Source of the DNA: an uncultured Pelagibacteraceae bacterium
Lineage (GTDB): Bacteria > Pseudomonadota > Alphaproteobacteria > Pelagibacterales > Pelagibacteraceae
Length of the DNA stretch: 64,000 nt
Assembly (NCBI GenBank): GCA_902557155.1
Contig: CACDYR010000004.1
Location: forward strand, 1-64,000
Reading direction: 5' to 3'
In this document: positions 1-11,979 of the stretch, one piece after another
How positions within the stretch are numbered: the first letter of the stretch is position 1
Layout: every line of letters starts with the position of its first letter
The notes under the pieces: generated by a model
What the model saw: the letters and a program-made list of their open reading frames with translations, nothing else
Database searches by the model: none
What the model was told of the DNA's origin: nothing
Position numbers and translations under genes: made by a program

Positions 1-48
1 TTAGGGGATTGGATGAGAGATACTTTAAATCCAAAATTAAAAAAATGA
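1..48 (+). CDS. C-terminal tail of a peptide-type ABC transporter permease (partial)
   Basis: Only the last 15 codons lie in the window. The first frame reads LGDWMRDTLNPKLKK and then stops at 46-48. A G-D-W-hydrophobic-R-D-x-L-(N/D)-P ending is typical of the DppC/OppC/YejE-type inner-membrane permeases of oligopeptide importers (family knowledge). The stop overlaps the start of the following ATPase gene in an ATGA junction (45-48), so the two are translationally coupled parts of one operon. That neighbour is the fused ATPase expected for such a permease. The rest of the gene is outside the window. Confidence 0.75.
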   Translation, partial: LGDWMRDTLNPKLKK

Positions 49-1727
49 CATTTTTAAAAATAAACAATCTTAGTGTTGATTACAAAATGAGAAAAGAAAC
101 AGTTTATGCTGCTAAAAATGTGAATATTGAGGTTAATAAAGGAGAAATTTTAGGATTAGTTGGAGAGTCTGGATCAGGAAAAAGTACAGTAGGAAACGCT
201 ATTATAAATTTAATTGATGAACCAGGCAAGCTATCTAGTGGATCAGTTATTTTAGGTGATCTTAACATTCATCAAAATTCTGAAAGCATTGTTAAATACA
301 GGGGAAATAAAATTGGATTGATATTTCAAGATCCTCAAACTTCACTTAACCCAATTCTTACAGTGGGTGAACAGTTAATTGAAACAATTCAAACTCATCT
401 TAAATTAAGCAAAGAAGAAGCAAAAAGTAAATCTATAAATTTATTAAAAGAGGTTGGTATAAAAGATGCGGAGACAAGATTTGATAATTATCCTCACCAA
501 TTCTCAGGTGGAATGAGACAGAGAGTAGTAATTTCTTTGGCTCTATGCTGCGAACCAGAATTGTTAATTGCAGATGAACCAACAACAGCATTAGATGTAT
601 CAATACAATCTCAGATTTTAGAACTAATAAAAAAATTAACAAAAGAAAGAAATCTTGCTGTTATCTTAATTACTCATGACATGGGAGTTATAGCTGAGAC
701 AGCTGATCGTGTGGCAGTTATGAAAAGTGGTAATTTGGTTGAAATCGGTGAAACTAAAAAAATATTAACCAGTCCACAAGAAAATTATACCAAAAGTTTA
801 GTAAGTTCAGTTCCACCAACTAATAAAAAAATTTCAAGATTTGTAATAGTTGAAAAAGAAAACAATAATAAAAAAGAAAATAATATCAAAATATTAAATA
901 GATGGTCAAAAAAAGAAATTACAAAACAAGATTTGGTAGAAATAAAAAATCTTAATAAAAGTTTTGATGATAATTTTTTTACTGAAAGTTCTAAAAATTC
1001 TGTGATGGCTGTTAATAATGTTTCGTTTGAAATAAAAGAGGGTGAGTCTTTTGGATTAGTAGGAGAAAGTGGAAGTGGAAAATCTACAATTGCTAAAATG
1101 ATAGTAAATTTATTTAAGCCTTCTTCTGGCGATATCTTCTTTGACAATGTTTGTATTACAAAAATTAAACAGAGATCTGAATTAATGAAATTTAGAAAAC
1201 AAATTCAAATGATATTTCAAGATCCTTATTCTTCACTAAATGGAAGATTAAAAGTAAAAGATATAATTGCAGAACCAATTACACTTCATAATCCATCAAT
1301 ATCTACTTTAGATTTAAATAATTATATTTATGATCTGCTGGAGTCTGTAGAATTAACTCAAAAATCTGCAGATCGATATCCACATGAATTTTCTGGAGGA
1401 CAGAGGCAGAGAATATCAATAGCAAGAGCACTTGCCACACAACCAAGACTTTTAGTTTGTGATGAACCCACCTCTGCTTTGGATGTAAGTATCCAAGCCC
1501 AAATATTAAATTTACTTAAAGATCTGCAAGAACAATTAAATTTAACAATTTTGTTTATAAGTCACGACCTACCAGTTGTTAGACAAATGTGCGATAGAAT
1601 TGGTGTATTAAAAGACGGTCAATTATGTGAAGTTTCAAATACTGAGGATTTATTTTTAAAACCAACACATGAATACACAAAAGAGCTTTTACGGTTAATG
1701 CCTAAAATTGAGTCAATTTATAATTAA
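45..1727 (+). CDS. Oligopeptide-type ABC transporter, fused double ATP-binding protein (YejF/DppD-DppF-like)
   Basis: This 560-residue cytoplasmic ATPase carries two complete ABC nucleotide-binding domains in tandem. Domain one has Walker A GESGSGKST at about residues 40-48, signature FSGGMRQRV near 153 and Walker B ending IADEP near 175. Domain two repeats these near 340 (GESGSGKST), 449 (FSGGQRQRI) and 472 (CDEP). Each domain ends in the oligopeptide-family (oligo_HPY) region. Single-chain DppD+DppF fusions are typical of YejF and related importers of peptides, glutathione or opines. An upstream in-frame TTG at 9 is possible, but the ATG at 45 gives the usual N-terminus and an ATGA overlap with the permease. 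The substrate cannot be told without the binding protein, which is outside the window. Confidence 0.9.
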   Translation: MTFLKINNLSVDYKMRKETVYAAKNVNIEVNKGEILGLVGESGSGKSTVGNAIINLIDEPGKLSSGSVILGDLNIHQNSESIVKYRGNKIGLIFQDPQTSLNPILTVGEQLIETIQTHLKLSKEEAKSKSINLLKEVGIKDAETRFDNYPHQFSGGMRQRVVISLALCCEPELLIADEPTTALDVSIQSQILELIKKLTKERNLAVILITHDMGVIAETADRVAVMKSGNLVEIGETKKILTSPQENYTKSLVSSVPPTNKKISRFVIVEKENNNKKENNIKILNRWSKKEITKQDLVEIKNLNKSFDDNFFTESSKNSVMAVNNVSFEIKEGESFGLVGESGSGKSTIAKMIVNLFKPSSGDIFFDNVCITKIKQRSELMKFRKQIQMIFQDPYSSLNGRLKVKDIIAEPITLHNPSISTLDLNNYIYDLLESVELTQKSADRYPHEFSGGQRQRISIARALATQPRLLVCDEPTSALDVSIQAQILNLLKDLQEQLNLTILFISHDLPVVRQMCDRIGVLKDGQLCEVSNTEDLFLKPTHEYTKELLRLMPKIESIYN

Positions 1728-1779
1728 TTTCCCGTAAGCCTAAAATGGTCCATTAAAAAAGATAATTTAACTAATTATT

Positions 1780-1807
1780 TTGCAATCTCTCTCATAGATT
1801 GTATTAT
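1780..1807 (+). promoter_or_regulatory. Candidate promoter for leuA
   Basis: TTGCAA at 1780-1785 and TATTAT at 1802-1807 are separated by 16 bases. The -10 matches sigma-70 consensus at five of six positions and the -35 at four of six. Transcription would begin about 15 bases before the leuA ATG at 1829. In such AT-rich DNA chance matches are common, so this is only a reasonable candidate. Confidence 0.35.
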
Positions 1808-1828
1808 AGTTTTTCTAAAAATTTAGTT

Positions 1829-4434
<2,606 letters not shown>

Positions 4435-4439
4435 GAAAA

Positions 4440-5288
4440 ATGGCTACTGGCAGAGATGATTTTGTAATTGCCATTAGGTCAGCTTTCTTAAAAAAAAAAG
4501 ATAAACAAAAATTTTCTTTACTAACTTTAATTGTTTTATCAATTTTTGTAATTGTCCTAAGTAATTTTAATTTTAAAGCAGTACAATTTGTTAAATTAGG
4601 AATTAATGAAGTAATCTATAGATCATCTCATATTGCATCAATTCCAGAAAATAAATTAAAAGAAATAACCTCAAAATTCAAATCACATATGGATTTATAT
4701 GAAGGTCATCAGAAAGAATTAATTAAAATAGAAAATTCTGACCAACTTAAATTACAAAATGAGTTTTTAACCGCAGAAAATAAAAAGCTTAGAGAGTTAA
4801 TTGATGAAAGTATAAATTCACAAGAAATATTTGCCAGAGTTTTAATTGATAAAGACAGCCCATATTTAAAATCAGTAGTATTAAATAAAGGCACAAAAGA
4901 TAAAGTAAAAATTGGAATGGCTGTTATTGATGATGTTTATCTGGTTGGCCAAATAATTGAAGTAAATTATACTAATTCAAGGGCATTACTATTGTCTGAT
5001 CTTAATAGTAAAATACCATCTGTATTAGAGCCAGATGATATACAAGCTGTAATTTCTGGTACAGGAAGCGATTTTGGAAAAATTGAACATACTCAAGAAG
5101 AATTTAGAGAAGATTTTAAAAATAAAGAAATTTTTGCTTATACCTCTGGTCTTGGAGGTTTATTTAAGCCCGGCATACCAATTGGAAAAATTGATCATGC
5201 ATCAGAGGGAAAAATTAATTTTTTTTCTGATTTTACACAACTCAACTATGTAAAAATAGTTTCTTATAAAATAGGTGGTGAAGAATAA
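4440..5288 (+). CDS. mreC: Rod-shape-determining protein MreC
   Basis: A 282-residue bitopic membrane protein of the elongasome that links MreB to PBP2/RodA in the periplasm. After a basic cytoplasmic tail there is one transmembrane segment at about residues 25-43. A heptad-rich coiled-coil stretch follows (about 60-115), then the MreC beta-barrel domain with a conserved-type G(M/T)AVIDDVYLVGQI core. It starts five bases after mreB and ends overlapping mreD by one base (TAATG). Length matches the alphaproteobacterial family. Confidence 0.93.
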   Translation: MATGRDDFVIAIRSAFLKKKDKQKFSLLTLIVLSIFVIVLSNFNFKAVQFVKLGINEVIYRSSHIASIPENKLKEITSKFKSHMDLYEGHQKELIKIENSDQLKLQNEFLTAENKKLRELIDESINSQEIFARVLIDKDSPYLKSVVLNKGTKDKVKIGMAVIDDVYLVGQIIEVNYTNSRALLLSDLNSKIPSVLEPDDIQAVISGTGSDFGKIEHTQEEFREDFKNKEIFAYTSGLGGLFKPGIPIGKIDHASEGKINFFSDFTQLNYVKIVSYKIGGEE

Positions 5289-5806
5289 TGTCATCACTTA
5301 ATAAAAGTCCTTTTTTAAAAATATTCTTATCCTATCTACCATTTATAATGTTATTTTTTTCTGTATTTAATGAATTTGATTTTAATTACTTAAAGCTTGA
5401 TTATTTTGCTTTTAATTTTGTTCATCTATTAATTTTCTTTTGGACTTTAAGAAATCCTGACCAATTAGGTTATCTAGCAATTTTCTTTGCAGGTATAATT
5501 AATGATGTTGTAATAGGTATACCGATAGGAATTAGTAGTTTTTGTTACCTTATTCTTTGCTCGGTAACAGCTTATATAAGAAACATTACTTTAACCCCAA
5601 ACTTTATGAAGGACTGGATATCATTATTATTCACAATTTTATTAATTAATTCAATTCAAGTAATTATTTTGGATTTAGTCTTTTTAATTAAAGTTGATTA
5701 TACTAATTATTTAATTAACTCAGGTTTTACTGTTTTATTTTATCCAATATTTTTTTTATTTTTTAATTTTTTAAACGAAAGAATTTCATATCAAGCAAAT
5801 GATTAA
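5288..5806 (+). CDS. mreD: Rod-shape-determining protein MreD
   Basis: A 172-residue, strongly hydrophobic protein with five to six predicted membrane helices, in the expected position between mreC and the PBP2 gene. The segment around FFAGIINDVVIGIPIGIS (about residues 70-90) resembles the core of MreD, where the family has F..GL..D......G. Sequence conservation in MreD is weak, so the name rests on length, topology and gene order. Its end overlaps the PBP2 start by eight bases. Confidence 0.9.
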   Translation: MSSLNKSPFLKIFLSYLPFIMLFFSVFNEFDFNYLKLDYFAFNFVHLLIFFWTLRNPDQLGYLAIFFAGIINDVVIGIPIGISSFCYLILCSVTAYIRNITLTPNFMKDWISLLFTILLINSIQVIILDLVFLIKVDYTNYLINSGFTVLFYPIFFLFFNFLNERISYQAND

Positions 5807-7721
5807 TTCAAATTCAGGAATAAGAAAAACTGATGTAATTAATAGACGGATGTTCATAATCGGAGCAGCAAAAGTAGTAGTTTTTGTTGGTATTGTTGCT
5901 CGTTTATTTTCTCTTCAAATAAACGAAAATAAAAAATATCTTACTCTTTCAGACAAGAACAGAATTAGAGAATGGAAACTCCCACCTACAAGGGGAAATA
6001 TTGTTGATTATTTTGGAAATGTAATTGCGGGGAATTTAAAAGTTTATCAATTACATATAATTCCTGAGCAAGTTGAGAATTTTAATTATTTACTAGTTAG
6101 ATTGAAAAATCTTTTAAATCTAAGTGACAAAAGAATTGCAAGAATAAATAAATTAAAAGCAGAGCTAAAACCATGGGACAGTATTATTGTTTCTGAAAAC
6201 TTAAGCTGGAGTCAATTTGTAAAAATTAATAATTATTTATACGATCTTGTTGGTGTTAAACCAGTAATGACAATATCCAGAAACTATCCATTTAATGATG
6301 TATATACACATGTTCTTGGATATGTGAGTCAACCAAATGAACAAGAAATTTTAGAAAATGAAATTATCCAAGAAAGATTTGTACCAGGAATGAAAATTGG
6401 AAAACTGGGCTTAGAAAAAAGACTTGAAAATCATTTAATTGGAACAAATGCTATTCAAAGATATGAAGTAAATGCTTACGGTAAAAGAATTAATCAACTC
6501 GAGCATCAAAAAGGTGAGCAAGGATCAAAAATACGTTTAACTGTAGACACAGAAATACAAAAAGCTTGTGGGAAATTGTTAAATGAAAAAGCAGGATCTA
6601 TAAGTGTAATGGATATCTATACTGGAGATGTAATAGCAATGTATTCATCTCCATCTTATAATCCAAATTTATTTTTATTTGGAATAAGTCAAGATGAGTG
6701 GCAATTAATTAGAAATAATCCATTAAAACCATTAATAAACAAAACTCTTTCGGGTCTATACTCGCCAGGTTCAACAATAAAACCTATCGTTGCGCTTTCA
6801 GCTTTAGAAAACAAAGTAATAGATACAAAGTTTAAAGTTAAATGCACAGGAAAAATGGAGTTATATGGACAAACATTTCACTGTTGGAAGGAAAAGGGAC
6901 ACGGCTGGGTTAGTTTGAAAAATGCAATGAAACAATCTTGTGATACATATTTTTATGAGGTTGCGAGGTTATTAGGTGTTGATAGATTAAACATTACAGC
7001 TGAAAAGTTTGGCTTAGGTAAAAAAGTTCTCGGTGATTATTTTGATAATGAAAAAAAAGGATTATTTCCAAATACAAAATGGAAAAAAAACAATCTTGGT
7101 AAAGGCTGGGTATTAGGAGAGACCTTAATAACAGGTATTGGTCAAGGCTATACACAAACAACTCCTTTACAACTTTGTATGATGACAGCACAAATTGCAA
7201 ATGGAGGCTTTGCTGTAAAACCAAAAATAATAGTGGATAGTAATCCAATTTCTTATGAAGATGCAAAACAATCAATGGAAAGCGGGTTATTATTTGATAC
7301 CAACTCTGCAGAATTGTTAGATAAAAAGTTATTTATAAACCAAAGAAATATTAAGATTGTTCAAGAAGCAATGTTTGCTTCGACCAATGAAAGATTTGGA
7401 ACTTCATATAAATCAAGAATTGATGACCCTAAATATCAATTTGCAGGAAAAACTGGAACAGCCCAGGTCAAGAGAATTAGCAAAAGAGAGAGGGAATTGG
7501 ATTTAGAATTAGAGCAAATACCATACAAAGATAGAGATCATGCTTTGTATGTTGCGTATGGCCCATATGTTAACCCAAGATATGCGCTTAGTATAATTGT
7601 TGAGCATGGTGGTTCGGGAAGTAAGGCAGCAGCACCAATTGCAAAAAAATTATTTAAATTAATCATCGACAGACATGATTTAAGAAATAAACAATCAAAT
7701 TTTGAGAGGATTACCGTTTAA
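5799..7721 (+). CDS. mrdA: Penicillin-binding protein 2 (peptidoglycan D,D-transpeptidase)
   Basis: A 640-residue class B PBP that crosslinks peptidoglycan during elongation. It has a short cytoplasmic N-terminus, one transmembrane anchor (about residues 22-42), a pedestal domain and a transpeptidase domain. The active-site motif SxxK is STIK, with nucleophile Ser325. The second motif is SCD at 380-382, the S-x-D form usual in PBP2. The third is KTG at 551-553. All catalytic residues are present. It overlaps mreD and is followed directly by its partner mrdB, so the transpeptidase and glycosyltransferase of the elongasome are co-translated. Confidence 0.96.
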   Translation: MINSNSGIRKTDVINRRMFIIGAAKVVVFVGIVARLFSLQINENKKYLTLSDKNRIREWKLPPTRGNIVDYFGNVIAGNLKVYQLHIIPEQVENFNYLLVRLKNLLNLSDKRIARINKLKAELKPWDSIIVSENLSWSQFVKINNYLYDLVGVKPVMTISRNYPFNDVYTHVLGYVSQPNEQEILENEIIQERFVPGMKIGKLGLEKRLENHLIGTNAIQRYEVNAYGKRINQLEHQKGEQGSKIRLTVDTEIQKACGKLLNEKAGSISVMDIYTGDVIAMYSSPSYNPNLFLFGISQDEWQLIRNNPLKPLINKTLSGLYSPGSTIKPIVALSALENKVIDTKFKVKCTGKMELYGQTFHCWKEKGHGWVSLKNAMKQSCDTYFYEVARLLGVDRLNITAEKFGLGKKVLGDYFDNEKKGLFPNTKWKKNNLGKGWVLGETLITGIGQGYTQTTPLQLCMMTAQIANGGFAVKPKIIVDSNPISYEDAKQSMESGLLFDTNSAELLDKKLFINQRNIKIVQEAMFASTNERFGTSYKSRIDDPKYQFAGKTGTAQVKRISKRERELDLELEQIPYKDRDHALYVAYGPYVNPRYALSIIVEHGGSGSKAAAPIAKKLFKLIIDRHDLRNKQSNFERITV

Positions 7722-8846
7722 ATGTTTCAGCACGATAGATTGAATAATGATATTACATTATTTCAAAAAATAAAAAACTTAGATTATATACTATTGATTT
7801 CTGTCATCCTTCTTTCTGTATTAAGTGTTTTTGTTATGTATTCTACAGATGGTGGAGAAATACTTTTTCATACAAAAAATCATTTTGTAAAACTTGCAGT
7901 TTTTTTCCCTTTAATGATTTTTGTGGCTTTCTTTAACATAAAATTTTGGCATAACTTTTCTTATATAATCTATTTTATAGTAATACTTTTATTAATTTAT
8001 GTTTCATTTTTTGGAATAAAGTCCTCTGGTTCACAAAGATGGATGGATCTTTATTTATTTGTTCTGCAACCTTCAGAACTTATGAAAATAGCAATCATAA
8101 TGTGTCTTGCAAAATACTTTCATAGAATAAAAATAGAAAATGTTAATTCATTTACTAGTATAACTATTGTGTTATCGATTATAATAATTCCAATAATTTT
8201 TGTAATTTCGCAACCTGATCTTGGTACATCTATATTAATTGCGTTAAGTGGATTAATTATATTGTGGTTAGGAGGTATGAAAATCAAATATTTTATATAT
8301 TCATTTATTACTTTCTTAATTTCGCTTCCATTTATAATCTCATTTCTTAAACCATATCAAAAATTAAGAATATTAACTTTTTTAGATCCAGATAGAGATC
8401 CTTTGGGTGCTGGATATCAAATTATACAGTCAAAAATAGCTATTGGCTCAGGAGGCCTTAACGGAAAAGGTTTTTTAAAAGGAACTCAGAGCTACTTAGA
8501 TTTTTTACCTGAAAAACATACAGATTTTATATTCACTTTATTTTCAGAAGAGTTTGGTTTTATAGGCTCAGTTGGTCTTTTGATATTATACTCAATAATA
8601 ATTTTTAGAATTGTAAGAATAGGTGCAATTTCAAGAAGCAATTTTGCTAGACTTTTTTGTTTTGGTTATGCTTTTGCAATTTTTATCTATATTGTAGTAA
8701 ATTTATCTATGGTTTTGGGTCTGCTACCTATAGTTGGTTCTCCATTGCCCATCATGTCGTATGGAGGTTCCTCAATGTTAGCCACTATGATTGGATTTGG
8801 TATAGTATTGAGTGCAAAAATTAATCATAAACAAATTATTGCATAA
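7722..8846 (+). CDS. mrdB: Rod-shape SEDS glycosyltransferase RodA
   Basis: A 374-residue polytopic SEDS protein, the peptidoglycan glycosyltransferase partner of PBP2. About ten hydrophobic segments are visible. SEDS hallmarks include QPSELMKIA (about residues 114-122), QPDLGTS near 165, the long periplasmic loop with PEKHTDFIFTLFSEE near 263-277, and the C-terminal PLPIMSYGGSS near 343-353. It begins on the base after the mrdA stop and closes the elongasome operon. The closest alternative would be FtsW, but the mre/mrdA context favours RodA. Confidence 0.96.
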   Translation: MFQHDRLNNDITLFQKIKNLDYILLISVILLSVLSVFVMYSTDGGEILFHTKNHFVKLAVFFPLMIFVAFFNIKFWHNFSYIIYFIVILLLIYVSFFGIKSSGSQRWMDLYLFVLQPSELMKIAIIMCLAKYFHRIKIENVNSFTSITIVLSIIIIPIIFVISQPDLGTSILIALSGLIILWLGGMKIKYFIYSFITFLISLPFIISFLKPYQKLRILTFLDPDRDPLGAGYQIIQSKIAIGSGGLNGKGFLKGTQSYLDFLPEKHTDFIFTLFSEEFGFIGSVGLLILYSIIIFRIVRIGAISRSNFARLFCFGYAFAIFIYIVVNLSMVLGLLPIVGSPLPIMSYGGSSMLATMIGFGIVLSAKINHKQIIA

Positions 8847-8889
8847 TTTGTCACTCTCTTAATGTAATTTTTAATTGTATAACAAACTT

Positions 8890-10131
8890 ATGAATAAAAA
8901 TACTAAGGTAGGAATAGTTGGAGCAGGGATTCAAGGTGTGTCTAATGCTTTGTTTCTTCAAAAAAAAGGTTTCGATGTAACTATCTTTGATAGAGATAAC
9001 CCAGGTAGCCAAGCCGCCTCTTATGGTAATGCAGGTCACTTTTCACCATATGCATCTCTTTCTTTAAACAGAACTGATGTTCTAGCAGATGTCCCAGCTA
9101 TGTTACTCAGTTCTTCAGGTCCACTTGCTTTAAAATGGAATTATGTTCCCAAAATGATCCCTTGGTTTATAAAATTTATAATGAATACAACTAAAACTAA
9201 GATGATGCATACTGCTAAAAATATGCATCAAATTTTAGATCTAGCTTTACCTGCATATGATGAATTATTTGAGGAGGTAGACTTGGAAGGTTTAGTTGAA
9301 AACAAAGGAATTCTTTATATTTGGAATGATAAAGATTTAAAAAGTAGAGAATTAGAAATCAGAGTAAGGGAAGAATTAGGAGTTGAACAACAATTAGTAA
9401 ATAAAGCTGAGATACATGATCTTGAACCACATATTAAACCATTTTACCATGCTGGCGTTTATTATCCTTATGCAAGACATGCAAGAAATCCGAAAAGAAT
9501 TCTTTTAAAACTATTTGATTTATTTTTAAAAAAAGGTGGAAAATTTAATAAAGTAAATATTAAAGATATTAGTTTTGATGAAGAAAAACCAGTTTTTAAA
9601 ACTGAAACTCAAAGTTATGTTTTTGATAAAGCAGTAATAGCTTGTGGAGCTTTTTCAAAAAAATTAACAGATAATCTAGGGGAAAAAATACCCTTAGATA
9701 CAGAGCGTGGATATCATGTTCATTTTAAAAATTGTGATCATTTATTAAGTAGACCCGTCATATTTTCCAACCGTGGATTTGGAATTACACCGATGGAACA
9801 AGGTTTAAGAGTTGTTGGAACTGTAGAATTTGGAGGATTAGATAATCCATTATCTAAATCAAGAGTTAAAAATTTGATAAATAATGCAAAATATATGCTT
9901 GGTGATTTACCTGAACATGAGGATGAGTGGCTAGGATTTAGACCCACTTTACCAGATTTTTTACCTGTTATGGGGCCATCAAAAAATTACAAAAATATTT
10001 ACTATTGTTTTGGGCATCATCATTTAGGATGGACTTTAGGTCCGATTTCTGGAAAGATTGTTTCAGGGATGATAGCGAACGAAAATACAAATTTAGATTT
10101 AAAACCTTATAGTTCGCTTAGATTTAGTTAA
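8890..10131 (+). CDS. FAD-dependent D-amino-acid dehydrogenase-like oxidoreductase (DAO family)
   Basis: A 413-residue DadA-like flavoprotein. The N-terminus KVGIVGAGIQG is the dinucleotide (GxGxxG) fold for FAD, followed by an acidic residue ending strand two (FDRD) and SYGNAG, the DadA-type flavin contact. The C-terminus has GHHHLGWTLGP, typical of DAO-family oxidases that remove hydride from an amine and pass electrons to the quinone pool. D-amino acids are the usual substrate, but sarcosine- or proline-like amines are possible. The ATG at 8890 is chosen over a TTG five codons upstream. It is directly followed by an exporter gene with no gap. Confidence 0.82.
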   Translation: MNKNTKVGIVGAGIQGVSNALFLQKKGFDVTIFDRDNPGSQAASYGNAGHFSPYASLSLNRTDVLADVPAMLLSSSGPLALKWNYVPKMIPWFIKFIMNTTKTKMMHTAKNMHQILDLALPAYDELFEEVDLEGLVENKGILYIWNDKDLKSRELEIRVREELGVEQQLVNKAEIHDLEPHIKPFYHAGVYYPYARHARNPKRILLKLFDLFLKKGGKFNKVNIKDISFDEEKPVFKTETQSYVFDKAVIACGAFSKKLTDNLGEKIPLDTERGYHVHFKNCDHLLSRPVIFSNRGFGITPMEQGLRVVGTVEFGGLDNPLSKSRVKNLINNAKYMLGDLPEHEDEWLGFRPTLPDFLPVMGPSKNYKNIYYCFGHHHLGWTLGPISGKIVSGMIANENTNLDLKPYSSLRFS

Positions 10132-11034
10132 GTGACTAAAGATAATAATTTTTTAGCTTATTTATATCTATTTTTAACCGTAACTTTTTGGGCAGGTAAT
10201 TTTGTAGTAGGTAAACTTGCAAGTTTTTATGAAGTTCCACCTTTTTCACTAAATTTTTATCGCTGGCTTTTTGCTTGGTTAATTTTAGCGCCTTTTACAA
10301 TTCCTGAAATATTAGAGAAAAGAAACTATATAATTAAAAACTATAAGCTTTTCATTGTTTTGGGAGTTACTAGTATTACGGTTTTTAATTCAATTGTTTA
10401 TTATTCATTAAATTTTACTCAGGTGATTAGTGGAGTTTTAATGATTTCAACTATACCTGTGATGATTATGTTGTTTTCTTCAATTTTAAAAATTGAAAAG
10501 ACAAATATTTTTCAAATTATTGGGGTAGTGTTTTCTTTTGCTGGTGTAATTGTGATTATTACAAAAGCAAATTTGGAAATATTAAAAAATTTAGATTTCA
10601 ATAAAGGTGATATTACAATGGTGATAGCAATGTTTTCATGGGCATTATATTCAACATTGTTAAAGGGAAAACAATATGAATTAACTCAAATATCATTACT
10701 TCAAGTAGTAATTACTTTTGGTTTAATATTTTTGATACCAGTTTATTTTATAGAATATCAAATTGGCTTTAGGATTAATTTAGAATTACCTTTTATTTTA
10801 ATTTTATCTTATGTGGTTTTGTTTCCAGGTTTGGCATCTTTTATTTTATGGATAAAAGGAATATCTATGATTGGTGCTAATCGTTCTGGTGTTTTTTTAC
10901 ACCTAATGCCAATTTTGAGCGCAATAATGGCGATGATTTTTTTTAGTGAAAAATTTATGTTTTATCATATTTTAGGCGCTTGTTTTATTATTACAGGAAT
11001 ATTGTTATCAAATAAGAAAGTTAAAAATGCTTAA
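10132..11034 (+). CDS. EamA/DMT-family transporter
   Basis: A 300-residue membrane protein with about ten helices arranged as two EamA repeats (roughly residues 10-140 and 155-292). The first begins with the family-like FWAGNFVVGKLA. It belongs to the drug/metabolite transporter superfamily, whose members mostly export amino acids or other metabolites. It begins with GTG immediately after the stop of the DadA-like gene (TAAGTG), so its expression is tied to that enzyme. It overlaps the next gene by eight bases. The substrate is unknown. Confidence 0.85.
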   Translation: MTKDNNFLAYLYLFLTVTFWAGNFVVGKLASFYEVPPFSLNFYRWLFAWLILAPFTIPEILEKRNYIIKNYKLFIVLGVTSITVFNSIVYYSLNFTQVISGVLMISTIPVMIMLFSSILKIEKTNIFQIIGVVFSFAGVIVIITKANLEILKNLDFNKGDITMVIAMFSWALYSTLLKGKQYELTQISLLQVVITFGLIFLIPVYFIEYQIGFRINLELPFILILSYVVLFPGLASFILWIKGISMIGANRSGVFLHLMPILSAIMAMIFFSEKFMFYHILGACFIITGILLSNKKVKNA

Positions 11035-11977
11035 AGTTGCTATATTAGATGACTACCAAAACGTTGCCCAACAGTTTGTAGATTTAGAAAAACTATCTGG
11101 GAAATATGAGTTTAAGATTTTTAGCGAACCTTTTTTAGATGAGGCCGATGCAATTGACCAGTTAGCTGATTTTGAAGCTCTGTTAATAATGAGAGAAAGA
11201 ACTCCAATCACAAAAAATTTAATTGATAATTTAAATGATTTAAAATTTGTAATCACAAGTGGATTACGTAATAGATCTATTGATTTAGAAGCTGCAAAGA
11301 AAAGAAAAATTACAGTTTGTGGTACAGATATAAATTTAAACCCAACACCTGAATTAACTTGGGCGCTAATTCTTGGTTTAGCCAGAAATTTTAAAGAGGA
11401 GTTTGACAATATGTATCAAGGGTATTGGCAAACTACAATCGGAGTAGAATTAAAAGGAAAAATCCTAGGCTTAATTGGTCTAGGCAGAGTAGGTACAGAA
11501 GTTGCAAAAATTGGAAAAGCATTTGGAATGCAAGTAATGGCCTGGAGTGAAAACTTGAGCTTAGATAAGTGTAAAGAATTAGACGTATTACCTTGCAGCA
11601 AAGAAGATTTAATTACAAATTCTGATGTACTTTCAATTCATGTTCAAGGAGGAGCAAGATACAAAGATTGCATTACTTTAAAAGAATTGGATAAAATGAA
11701 AAAAACAGCTTTTTTAATTAATACTTCAAGAGGACCTATTGTAAATGAAGATGATTTAATTATTGCTTTATCAACCAATGTAATTGCTGGTGCAGGAATT
11801 GATGTATATGAAAAAGAGCCCTTACCTGAAAATAATAAGCTTAGATTTTTACCAAATGCATTGCTTACACCACACATTGGTTATGTTACAGCTGAAAATT
11901 ATAGTATTTTTTATAATCAAATGATCGAAGGATTAGAGGCTTGTGTAAATGGAAAGCCTATCAGAGTTCTAGAGTAA
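11027..11977 (+). CDS. D-2-hydroxyacid dehydrogenase (NAD-dependent)
   Basis: A 316-residue member of the D-isomer-specific 2-hydroxyacid dehydrogenase family. The Rossmann motif GLGRVG is near residues 151-156. The catalytic set is visible: Arg in the INTSRGP region, Glu in GIDVYEKEPLP, and His in TPHIGY near the C-terminus. Such enzymes reduce or oxidise 2-oxo/2-hydroxy acids (glyoxylate, hydroxypyruvate, phosphoglycerate). It lacks the C-terminal ACT domain of biosynthetic SerA. It sits in an overlapping operon with an EamA transporter and an HDAC-like hydrolase, so a catabolic or detoxifying role is more likely than serine synthesis. Confidence 0.86.
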   Translation: MLKVAILDDYQNVAQQFVDLEKLSGKYEFKIFSEPFLDEADAIDQLADFEALLIMRERTPITKNLIDNLNDLKFVITSGLRNRSIDLEAAKKRKITVCGTDINLNPTPELTWALILGLARNFKEEFDNMYQGYWQTTIGVELKGKILGLIGLGRVGTEVAKIGKAFGMQVMAWSENLSLDKCKELDVLPCSKEDLITNSDVLSIHVQGGARYKDCITLKELDKMKKTAFLINTSRGPIVNEDDLIIALSTNVIAGAGIDVYEKEPLPENNKLRFLPNALLTPHIGYVTAENYSIFYNQMIEGLEACVNGKPIRVLE

Positions 11978-11979
11978 CC

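Noticed and set aside
785..1147. A 120-codon minus-strand frame inside the fused ABC ATPase gene
   Set aside because: It is a shadow of the ATPase coding sequence, crossing the second Walker A region. No independent motif or start signal is seen.
1783..1801. Six-base-pair inverted repeat (CAATCT/AGATTG) before leuA, considered as a leucine attenuator or riboswitch
   Set aside because: The stem is short, no leucine-rich leader peptide is present, and it overlaps the candidate promoter. The stem is too weak to call in AT-rich DNA.
7722..8846. FtsW as the identity of the SEDS protein
   Set aside because: It directly follows mreBCD and the PBP2 gene with all three transpeptidase motifs. That context is diagnostic for RodA.
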